Part shown: one piece after another, positions 14,084 to 21,660 of the stretch
How the letters are laid out: each line of letters starts with the position of its first letter
How positions within the stretch are numbered: the stretch's first letter is position 1
DNA from: Marinomonas lutimaris
Lineage (GTDB): Bacteria; Pseudomonadota; Gammaproteobacteria; Pseudomonadales; Marinomonadaceae
Assembly: GCF_019426345.1 (NCBI RefSeq)
Contig: NZ_JAHLLW010000021.1
Coordinates: 1-55,394, forward strand
DNA length: 55,394 bases
Direction: 5' to 3'
The notes under the pieces: generated by a model
What the model saw: the letters and a program-made list of their open reading frames with translations, nothing else
Database searches by the model: none
What the model was told of the DNA's origin: nothing
Program-made: the position numbers and the translations under genes

Positions 14084-16332
14084 TAACTTTCATCCTCCAA
14101 CATATAATCTAGGCCTTCAAGACTATCAAGGTCATCAAAAGCACTTTCATCAGGGGTATGATTACTATTTTGGCCAATTAGGTGATCAAGTGTCACTGTC
14201 TGAATTCGCTTGAAATTGGTAATCTTCGGGAGGCGCTTCACACCATTTGCGATCATGGCTCTATCAAGCTGTGTAATGTCTTCTACATTACTCAATTTGA
14301 TTAAGGACCCGTTCTCTATGTCGGGGCTCTCCATAAGCGTCAGCAGTTGTTCAAGGCGCTCTGCTGTGATTTTTCTGCGCTGATACCACTGCTCTGCTCC
14401 TTGAACTTTATCATCGACTGCTTTTTTATCTTTTTGCAGAACCTTTTTTTCAAGCTCAAGTCGTCTCCTAATACGATCGCACTTATCATCATCACCCTTT
14501 ATACAAACGTGCTCATTACAATTAATGCAATCTTTGAACTTTGTACAAGGCTCACTTAAATACGACGTAACACACATTCCAAACTCAGTGGTGTGAGTGG
14601 TTAAACTTGCCTTAGTGTTAAGCTCCTGAATAGTGCGAGGGTTAGCAACTTGAACTTGAATCTGTATTTTTGTGTTTTGATCCCGTAAGGCTAGTTCTTT
14701 CTCACGATCTTCAATAAAATCGGCACCGTACTCTTCTGAAGTCGTATGATTATAGTAACGATTATGCTTCGGATCAGATCTCTGAGCCCATTTTGCACGT
14801 AGCTCTCCATCCATACCATTTACAGCAGCCATAGTATCCAGCATATGCCGCAATTGATGCGATGTCAGAGATAAGTCTCCGTATTCCCATCGTTGAAAGA
14901 CTGATAAATCATTAAAAGCTAGCCCACCAGTTGATCGATTTATTTTTTTACTTGGCGCTAAATCTTCATTTAAAGTGTTAATTGTCGGAATAAAAAGCTC
15001 TGTATAAAGGGTATTTTTTTTAGCATCAAGTGAATTTTTAAAGCCTGCATACAATGCATCCGACCATTTTAATTTCACATTCCCCTCTCCCTTCTTAAAG
15101 GAAATATATGGAAAACCTTCAGGTAAATCACGTCGGATAATTTTGTTCAAATCATGAAGATTCACCTGATAATCTGAGCGTTCTATTCCTTTCCGTCTTA
15201 ACAACTGATTTCGACTTGTTCTCATTTGATTTCTATCTTCATAACTCGACAGGTCTAAGCCTAGAGCCAACGCTGCCTCATCCATGGTGAGCATCGTATC
15301 ATCTGCAACATCAGGACAGAGATGGTGACGAGGAAAACTAGGCGAGTTTTCCAATGCCTTTGCGAAATTGCGAGCATCTTCAGATAAGGCTTTGAGCCTT
15401 TCTACAGCTGTAGTTACCACTTCTAACATGACAGTTGGCAGCCACTTATTTTCGTGCCCGTAACTTTTACCTGAATACCACCGTAACCCTTTTAAAGTCA
15501 CCTTTTCTTCAAAATCGTTTATTAGCTGGCCTTTATCCTCTTCTACACACCATTTTTTAAGCTGCTCTATGTCTTTCTCTGACAACCCTAATGCTAAAGC
15601 TCTCGATGATTTCATTTTTTCTTCATGCAAACAATTAGCGCTCAAATATAGAGGTTCTGACCCACGAGCTGGTGCACTTAATAACAATGTCATTGTTGAT
15701 ACAGTAAATACATCACGAGGACTTAGGTCTTCATTTTTTGAAGCACTTATTTCAGCTAGCGCAATAAGGGCCCGCTCATCCGGCATTTTACTTTGTCTGC
15801 GCTTATCACCTTCATCTCCAGTAGCGTTCTCAGCGGGCTTGTTGATTGGACTTTTCCACATAAATCTAGCGATCATCTTATGATCTATTAGAAAAACAAG
15901 GAGATTTTTTAGACCTCTACCTGCTTGATATGCGGCTCCAGCGCCAATAGAGCCACGAATAACTTCAGCAGCCAAATCAAATTCAGTGGACGTTAAACTA
16001 GTAACGTCAACTCGGCCGTACAGTTTAACGCACGCTGCATTAATCGCCTTCAGTGCATAAAGTTTTACACTCAATCCAGCTTTAGTACTAACACCATAAG
16101 TCACATAAGCTTTTGCAAAAGGTAGCAATGAATCATCAAATACATTTGCAGGGTCTCGATCTTGGTTAGATACACCAAAGTTTGTGAAGTTACCAACACC
16201 TTGCCAATGATTGCTTTCATAGCTGTACTTATCATTCAACTGAGGTAATTTCTGGGCTAGCTCAATAAAATCTCGAAGGTTTTTTCCATATTCCAATTCA
16301 TGACGAGGAGTAAATGTATAAACATTAGTCAT
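14083..16332 (-). CDS. Large tyrosine-recombinase-like protein, GmtZ-like
   Basis: The 749-residue protein starts at ATG 16332, 7 bases after AGGAG, and overlaps the preceding stop by 8 bases. The catalytic-domain motifs are recognisable: SAPARGSEPLYL (box I Arg), TSHQLRHMLDTMA (H-x-x-R), then WAQRSDPKHNRYYNH with the candidate Trp and nucleophilic Tyr. A C-terminal Cys-rich segment (EPCTKFKDCINCNEHVC) probably binds zinc, followed by coiled coil. The size recalls Tn554 TnpB, and the order fits GmtZ of GMT islands. It probably acts with the two neighbouring recombinases to move the island. Confidence 0.75.
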   Translation of the reverse strand: MTNVYTFTPRHELEYGKNLRDFIELAQKLPQLNDKYSYESNHWQGVGNFTNFGVSNQDRDPANVFDDSLLPFAKAYVTYGVSTKAGLSVKLYALKAINAACVKLYGRVDVTSLTSTEFDLAAEVIRGSIGAGAAYQAGRGLKNLLVFLIDHKMIARFMWKSPINKPAENATGDEGDKRRQSKMPDERALIALAEISASKNEDLSPRDVFTVSTMTLLLSAPARGSEPLYLSANCLHEEKMKSSRALALGLSEKDIEQLKKWCVEEDKGQLINDFEEKVTLKGLRWYSGKSYGHENKWLPTVMLEVVTTAVERLKALSEDARNFAKALENSPSFPRHHLCPDVADDTMLTMDEAALALGLDLSSYEDRNQMRTSRNQLLRRKGIERSDYQVNLHDLNKIIRRDLPEGFPYISFKKGEGNVKLKWSDALYAGFKNSLDAKKNTLYTELFIPTINTLNEDLAPSKKINRSTGGLAFNDLSVFQRWEYGDLSLTSHQLRHMLDTMAAVNGMDGELRAKWAQRSDPKHNRYYNHTTSEEYGADFIEDREKELALRDQNTKIQIQVQVANPRTIQELNTKASLTTHTTEFGMCVTSYLSEPCTKFKDCINCNEHVCIKGDDDKCDRIRRRLELEKKVLQKDKKAVDDKVQGAEQWYQRRKITAERLEQLLTLMESPDIENGSLIKLSNVEDITQLDRAMIANGVKRLPKITNFKRIQTVTLDHLIGQNSNHTPDESAFDDLDSLEGLDYMLEDES

Positions 16333-17866
16333 TTTTCTTCTCCTCACATAGCTTGATAACCTGACATACAGCTACAATCGCTCTGTCATTAATACTAACT
16401 AGGGTCATATCTTTATTTGTAATATCAATTAAACTTTTTCTTTCTTCCATCAACCATTGCAAAACTAGATGATGTGGTGCACCAACCCATGGGCGAAACT
16501 TCGTACACAAATAACATGCAATAGGAGCATAGTCTTGGCAAAATGCGCTTGACCCGCATGACCCAACATCACAGTCTTTCTCACGCAAAGGTATACGAGT
16601 CGCTCCAAAAACCTCCTCATTTGCTTCACTTTCATCCTTGATGATTCTTCCGGCAAAAGCGGATGCATATCGTGCCAGCGGCTGGTTCATTATTTTTGAA
16701 ATTTCAACTGCATACTCAGGTACATTTGCAACATAGACGTCTGTGTGTTGAGTGTCGGAATGATCTAATAATGTGGCAATAACTTGTTTACCAGCGCTTT
16801 CGATAGCAGCACGAGTGCCTATGGTATAACGAAAACGATATGGATTAATTTTAATCAACTGCCCTGTACGCTCAGAAATAACACCAAGAGACGATACTGC
16901 TGATACCAACCGACTACTTAAAGTTTGAGTTTTCAAATGAGAAACCTCGGTCTTTAAATAATCCAGTAAATAGCTTCCCAATGGCTTCTCTAACAATTCG
17001 TTGTATAAATTCCTACCGACAAATAGGGGCAACTCATTACGCTCCAGTAGAGTCAACTTACGCCCCAAAGAAGCCTGAATACTAAGAACAGTATTACTTA
17101 TATGTTTTTCAACAATTTGACCAACATAATTTAACAGACCAAAGGCCTTAAACTCACTTCGAAAAAGCTGTCCTCCTTGTTTAATTCTAGGAATTTTAAC
17201 AACATAGATAGGAGTCCCTATGTGCTTTGAGCTCATAGAAAAGTCCTTCACTTTCAGTGAACATATCTGATCAGGACGCCTGCCTGTAGCCTTAAAAAGT
17301 GATATGAGAGCGTAACCCTCCACGGAAAGCTTACCTTCAGCAAACTTTTGAGCCGCACGCATACCAATTGCTTCAAATTCTAAAGCACTAAACGGTCCGT
17401 TTTCAGGGTCAAGAGACAAAACAGGAACCCCCCTCACACCCGCTGATAGAGACCATTGATCAAAGAGCTTATAAATACCGTCGTCAATAGTTCCGCTTAA
17501 GCCTAAATATTGCATCTGACGAACAAATGTTCTAACTGTAGCGAGATTCGGTTCTCCAGCTTTAGACAGAAAGAGTTTCATTTTTTGAAAACCTAGTACT
17601 GAAAACTCATCAAGTTCACTTATATCCATATATTTTTTAATATTTTCAGCAAAACTTTGGACATATTTAGGTGAGTAATTTTCTGCGAAGTACAAAAATG
17701 TCTTGCGAATATCCACGGCTAAAGGTCTGTTAAACCGCTCGAGAAAGCTTAAGTTAATGGTAATGTTTCTATTCAATACCCATTTATCTTGATTAAAGTC
17801 AAATTCAAACCCCCTCAAAGAAACATAAAGAGACTCATCATTTTGATCTAATTGTTGTAACTCCAT
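16325..17866 (-). CDS. Tyrosine recombinase, GmtY-like
   Basis: The protein has about 513 residues from ATG 17866 (AAGAG 9 bases upstream); ATG 17875 is also in frame but has no spacing for a ribosome site. The catalytic domain shows TGRRPDQICSLKVKDF (box I Arg), PYRFRYTIGTRAA (box II, where the usual His of H-x-x-R is Tyr), LLDHSDTQHTDVYV (His and nucleophilic Tyr). A C-terminal Cys/His cluster (CDVGSCGS, ACYLCTKF, APHH) looks like a zinc finger as in Tn554-type recombinases. The gene follows the first integrase by 12 bp. By order it corresponds to GmtY. Confidence 0.78.
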   Translation of the reverse strand: MELQQLDQNDESLYVSLRGFEFDFNQDKWVLNRNITINLSFLERFNRPLAVDIRKTFLYFAENYSPKYVQSFAENIKKYMDISELDEFSVLGFQKMKLFLSKAGEPNLATVRTFVRQMQYLGLSGTIDDGIYKLFDQWSLSAGVRGVPVLSLDPENGPFSALEFEAIGMRAAQKFAEGKLSVEGYALISLFKATGRRPDQICSLKVKDFSMSSKHIGTPIYVVKIPRIKQGGQLFRSEFKAFGLLNYVGQIVEKHISNTVLSIQASLGRKLTLLERNELPLFVGRNLYNELLEKPLGSYLLDYLKTEVSHLKTQTLSSRLVSAVSSLGVISERTGQLIKINPYRFRYTIGTRAAIESAGKQVIATLLDHSDTQHTDVYVANVPEYAVEISKIMNQPLARYASAFAGRIIKDESEANEEVFGATRIPLREKDCDVGSCGSSAFCQDYAPIACYLCTKFRPWVGAPHHLVLQWLMEERKSLIDITNKDMTLVSINDRAIVAVCQVIKLCEEKKND

Positions 17867-17878
17867 ACTTAACATCTC

Positions 17879-19186
17879 TTACCAGTCAATATCGTCATCA
17901 TAAGCACCAACAATTGAATTAATTTTAGTACTATCTTTTTCTTGTAGCTCTAACCCAACCTCAAATGCCCGCTTATCGTCATGTCTCTTACTATATGTTT
18001 TTGCCATTCTTGAGCCTTCACTCCAACCCATTAACTTCTGGCGATCACTCTCAGACTTAGATTCAGAAGTTTTGCCTTCCGCAATACGTTTATCTGCATG
18101 AGCGCTAAATTTGTCATTCCAAGCATGACGAAATGCGTGTGGATGTACCCGAAAACCTACGACTTCAGAAATTTCACGGCATAACTTATTAACAGCAGCA
18201 GATGAAAGTGCTCTAGGTTGAGAGCCACGATGGTGATGAGTAACAAATAAATAAGGAATCCGCTCTGCTCCATTCACGTTACTACGATGATTTATTAGGT
18301 AGTTGTCGTACATATCGGCTAATCGCTTATCCATTGGTACAAGACGCCCTAGAGTTTTTCCCTCAGGTCTGTCCAATCGTTCGTCGTATTGATCGACTTC
18401 TGAGCGAACCTTGACATAGCGCAGCCCGTTATTAGGGTTGGTTTTAATATCCTCTGTACGCACTTTCAATAGCTCTCCTCGACGAAAGCCGATAGCTTCA
18501 AGCATATTAATAATGAGTTGGTTTCTAAATCGAAGCGATTCATTTTTCCAAGGATTTTGGGGAGAGTCAGGACGAACAACATCTAAGACTCTTAAAACTT
18601 GCGGAGAGGTTAGAGATTTATAGCTTTCATCATGATCCCAGGAGTGGCCTTTTGGGCTGTACTTTCTTGGTCGAAGTTGCTGTAATTTTTGTTCTGTCGT
18701 TGATTTTTTGGATGGAAAAAATTCCTGCTCTAACCATCCAACGTACTTAGAGAATGTTGTTAGCCTGTTATAGGCTGTAGAAGACTCAATGTCGTCTCGA
18801 TGATTAATGACTAATGTTGCCCTAGCCGTTTCTAACTTATTTTTGCGGGGAGATAAAACTATGATGTTTTTTGCTTTGTTGACCGCCACATGCTCGCGAA
18901 ACGCTTTCACTGTACTTTTAGCCCATTTGGCAATGGTTTCCATTTCCTTCTTTTTTAGAAAGTCTCCGCTCCTACACCTTTCAACTAAATCAATATTGAG
19001 AAAACTACAAATTTCATAAAAGTATCGTAGGTGCTCAAAAGCGATGTAACAGGTATTGCTAGCATCAGATTTATTTCGATGATGTAAAGTCACAAACAAA
19101 TTGGGATATGGCATAGGCAAGCCATCGCTACTCAATAAGACTGAATAGTTCTCACCACCTGACATCTTAATTCTTTCAATCTTCAC
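17879..19186 (-). CDS. Tyrosine recombinase/integrase, first gene of the mobile operon
   Basis: The 435-residue protein starts at GTG 19186 with GGGGA 7 bases upstream; the longer frame to TTG 19228 has a poly-T, hydrophobic start and is rejected. Motifs of a complete recombinase are visible: IGFRRGELLKVR (Arg), HPHAFRHAWND (H-x-x-R), MGWSEGSRMAKTYSKRH (Trp and nucleophilic Tyr). An N-terminal core-binding region covers about residues 90-190. It is nearest to the chromosomal ssb gene, at the presumed island edge, and begins a run of four coupled genes. It likely performs strand exchange at the attachment site, which I could not identify. Confidence 0.85.
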   Translation of the reverse strand: MKIERIKMSGGENYSVLLSSDGLPMPYPNLFVTLHHRNKSDASNTCYIAFEHLRYFYEICSFLNIDLVERCRSGDFLKKKEMETIAKWAKSTVKAFREHVAVNKAKNIIVLSPRKNKLETARATLVINHRDDIESSTAYNRLTTFSKYVGWLEQEFFPSKKSTTEQKLQQLRPRKYSPKGHSWDHDESYKSLTSPQVLRVLDVVRPDSPQNPWKNESLRFRNQLIINMLEAIGFRRGELLKVRTEDIKTNPNNGLRYVKVRSEVDQYDERLDRPEGKTLGRLVPMDKRLADMYDNYLINHRSNVNGAERIPYLFVTHHHRGSQPRALSSAAVNKLCREISEVVGFRVHPHAFRHAWNDKFSAHADKRIAEGKTSESKSESDRQKLMGWSEGSRMAKTYSKRHDDKRAFEVGLELQEKDSTKINSIVGAYDDDIDW

Positions 19187-19257
19187 ACATCGATCCCCAA
19201 ACGAGACAAAACATAACAAAAAAAACAAGGTACATCATAACCAAAAAAAGAGTAAAA

Positions 19258-19299
19258 AAAAAGTTTACAGAAATATTGAAATTCATCTGTAAACTTTTT
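19258..19299 (-). terminator. Perfect 14-bp inverted repeat: ssb terminator or island end
   Basis: Arms AAAAAGTTTACAGA (19258-19271) and TCTGTAAACTTTTT (19286-19299) are perfect complements with a 14-base loop. On the minus strand the hairpin ends in a run of nine T, so it would serve as a terminator downstream of ssb. The stem is AT-rich and lies exactly between the core gene ssb and the first integrase. It could therefore also be a recombinase-binding site at the island boundary. I found no second copy in the window. Confidence 0.6.
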
Positions 19300-19361
19300 A
19301 TAAGGCACTGATTCTATTAGTTAAAAACCATAACTTAACAAAAACATATCTCTAGTAACCG

Positions 19362-20105
19362 TCAGAACGGGATATCATCGTCAAAATCATCAAAGTTTGG
19401 CGCTTGTTGAGGCTTTGGCTCAGGCGCTGGTGCGCGTTGAGGAGCTGGCTGTGGAGCACGCTGCTGTGGTGCTGCTTGAGCCGGAGCTTGCTGTGGCGCA
19501 TTACCCCAGCTTCCAAATGACTGAGGCTGAGCCGCTTGCGGTGCAGGCTGATGCGCTGGTTGCGCTGGCGCTTGGTAGCCACCTTGAGGTTGATTGAAAC
19601 CACCTTGAGGTGCATGCTGCTGTGGAGCTTGTTGCGCAGGCGCTTGACCGTACCCACCTTGTTGAGGAGCAGCTGACTGTTGCGGCGCACTGCCATAGCC
19701 ACCGCCTTGACCACCTTGCATTGAGTCGTAACCACCACCTTGTTGCCCTGCGTTATCGCCACGGCCATCCAGCAATTGCATTTCGTTCGCCACAATTTCA
19801 GTTGTGTAGCGTTTAATACCATCTTTTTCCCACTCACGAGTACGCAATGAACCTTCTACGTATACTTTAGAGCCTTTCTTAATAAAGTCGCCTGCGATTT
19901 GACCAAGACGGAAATTACCACGATCCATAAAAGCCACACGGTGCCATTCCGTACGCTCTTGCATTTGACCAGTTTGCTTGTCACGCCAGCTTTCTGTTGT
20001 TGCCAAGTTAACGTTTGCAACCGCTGCGCCAGATGGCATGAAACGCACTTCGGCATCGTTGCCTGCGTTACCTATCAAGATTACTTTGTTTATTCCACGT
20101 GCCAT
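19362..20105 (-). CDS. ssb: Single-stranded DNA-binding protein
   Basis: Binds single-stranded DNA as a tetramer and recruits replication, repair and recombination enzymes. The start is ATG 20105 ([20 protein letters not shown]) with GGAG 9 bases upstream; the frame to 20120 opens with TTG and is rejected. The OB fold covers residues 1-110 ([25 protein letters not shown]). A long Gln/Gly/Pro/Ala-rich linker follows, then the acidic tip DFDDDIPF that docks partner proteins. At 247 residues it is longer than E. coli SSB (178) because of the linker. It follows yajR by 39 bp and has no LexA box of its own. Confidence 0.97.
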   Translation of the reverse strand: MARGINKVILIGNAGNDAEVRFMPSGAAVANVNLATTESWRDKQTGQMQERTEWHRVAFMDRGNFRLGQIAGDFIKKGSKVYVEGSLRTREWEKDGIKRYTTEIVANEMQLLDGRGDNAGQQGGGYDSMQGGQGGGYGSAPQQSAAPQQGGYGQAPAQQAPQQHAPQGGFNQPQGGYQAPAQPAHQPAPQAAQPQSFGSWGNAPQQAPAQAAPQQRAPQPAPQRAPAPEPKPQQAPNFDDFDDDIPF

Positions 20106-20144
20106 GACGTTCTTCTCCAACTAAAAGATAGAATAGTGTTTTAC

Positions 20145-21503
20145 TTAAAGACGCACTTGCGGTGCCAGACGCACCAGAGCATCTTTGTCTAATATTTTTT
20201 TATCGACTTTCAGATAAGCGGTTTGCTCATCTTTAAAAATTTGCATACCTTCCACTCCTTGGATTTGCGTAAGTTGATCCGCCAACTTCGTTACTTCTTC
20301 ATCTGTCATATTGGGCAGGCTAAACGCCAGACTACTTAACTGACGAGGTGCAGGCTGGATGGCACAAACAAGTGACCAAGCCAAAAACACCACGCCGACA
20401 ACCCAAAAGACGCCACTGTTTGAATGATGTTGAAGCAGCCAACCGCCACCAACGCCACCCAAAAATGATCCCATAAATTGATGGGTAGAAAACACGCCCA
20501 TCGCTGTGCCGCGATAACCAACTGGCGCTAACTTGCTAATAAGAGATGGCAACACAGCTTCCAGTGAGTTAAAGCCTACAAAATAAACCCATAACAACAC
20601 CCCAAACACCCAAAGGTAAGGAGCCCATTGCAGCAATATCGAGCTTAAACCCAACAAAATCATTACGGCGATTAACACACCTTTTGTCTTACCTTTTGAT
20701 TCGGCAATAATCACCAATGGTAGCATACCTGCGAAGGCAAAACCCATGATAGCTAAGTAAAGCCAGCTATGCTCTGACAAGGGTAAATCAAATTGTTGAA
20801 TCAACAAATTTGGCACAGTGACAAACAGCGCCATTAGGCTTGCATGCAACAACAAAACACTCACATTCAGGAACCGTAGTTTCGAGTCTTTCAGCACCAA
20901 ACCAAGAGCCTTAAGGCTCGGAGTCGTGTCACGTTTAAAGGTGTGCTGGACAATATTCGGCACAGCAAAAATGATCAAGAGTATGCCCAGTAAAGATAAT
21001 GCAAAGGACAAATAAAACAGCCCAGAAAGTCCGACCAAGGCAAAAATCCAAGGCCCTAATACCAAAGACAACATAAACGAGGCGCCGATACTAATACCGA
21101 CAATCGCCATGGCTTTGGTACGGTTTTGCTCTCTTGTTACATCACTCAATAACGCCATTAAAGTACTGGCAATAGCGCCCGCGCCCTGAACCGCTCGCCC
21201 AACAATCAATGTATTGATATTGCTCGCATTAGCACAGATCAAACTCCCTACAGCAAACAGCAACAGCCCGATAATAATGACACGTTTACGGCCGATTTTA
21301 TCCGACCACATACCCATCGGAATCTGCAAACTCGCTTGAGTCAGGCCATAGATACCGATCGCGGTGCCGATTAAAGCTGCATCCGCTCCAGTTAGTCCAT
21401 CAGCTGCAACACTAATGACGGGCATAATTAGGAATAAACCTAACATTCGGAATAAATAGATCAGTGCTAAAGCAAGAACTGAACGTCGTTCAAGTAGATC
21501 CAT
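20145..21503 (-). CDS. yajR: Major facilitator transporter with C-terminal YAM domain, YajR-like
   Basis: Proton-driven inner-membrane exporter of the DHA1 group. Twelve hydrophobic segments are expected within residues 8-375. The motif A loop MWSDKIGRKRVI follows helix 2, and GRAVQGAGAIAS is motif-C-like. After the last helix a soluble domain of about 70 residues (MTDEEVTKLADQLTQIQGVE to the end) matches the ferredoxin-like YAM domain of YajR. The natural substrate is not known. The gene lies between ssb and the divergent uvrA; I recall a transporter in the same place in Pseudomonas. There is no Shine-Dalgarno on the sense strand: the bases before the ATG are CCTCCTT. Confidence 0.85.
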   Translation of the reverse strand: MDLLERRSVLALALIYLFRMLGLFLIMPVISVAADGLTGADAALIGTAIGIYGLTQASLQIPMGMWSDKIGRKRVIIIGLLLFAVGSLICANASNINTLIVGRAVQGAGAIASTLMALLSDVTREQNRTKAMAIVGISIGASFMLSLVLGPWIFALVGLSGLFYLSFALSLLGILLIIFAVPNIVQHTFKRDTTPSLKALGLVLKDSKLRFLNVSVLLLHASLMALFVTVPNLLIQQFDLPLSEHSWLYLAIMGFAFAGMLPLVIIAESKGKTKGVLIAVMILLGLSSILLQWAPYLWVFGVLLWVYFVGFNSLEAVLPSLISKLAPVGYRGTAMGVFSTHQFMGSFLGGVGGGWLLQHHSNSGVFWVVGVVFLAWSLVCAIQPAPRQLSSLAFSLPNMTDEEVTKLADQLTQIQGVEGMQIFKDEQTAYLKVDKKILDKDALVRLAPQVRL

Positions 21504-21569
21504 AAGGAGGTTTCAACCGTTTAACTAGGTGGTTAAGAAAAAAGATTGTCAATTTTACAAAAAATACCG

Positions 21570-21605
21570 TTGAAGCTCCATTTCAACTACTGTAAAAATA
21601 GACAG
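21570..21605 (+). promoter_or_regulatory. uvrA promoter with LexA box
   Basis: CTGT-AAAAATAG-ACAG at 21590-21605 fits the LexA consensus. It overlaps the possible -10 TAAAAA (21593-21598) of a promoter with -35 TTGAAG (21570-21575) at 17-base spacing. uvrA begins 55 bp downstream behind TTGGAG. As the only LexA box between uvrA and the divergent yajR-ssb pair, it could also influence that side. Confidence 0.88.
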
Positions 21606-21660
21606 TTATTTAATTTACTGACAGATTTCTTTCTGTTGATCGACTTCACATTGGAGACTC

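Noticed and set aside
19187..19228. Longer integrase starting at TTG 19228
   Set aside because: The added residues come from a poly-T tract with no ribosome site; GTG 19186 has GGGGA at 7 bases.
19352..19837. Long frames antisense to or shifted against the ssb linker
   Set aside because: They are products of the repetitive Gln/Gly/Pro codons of ssb.
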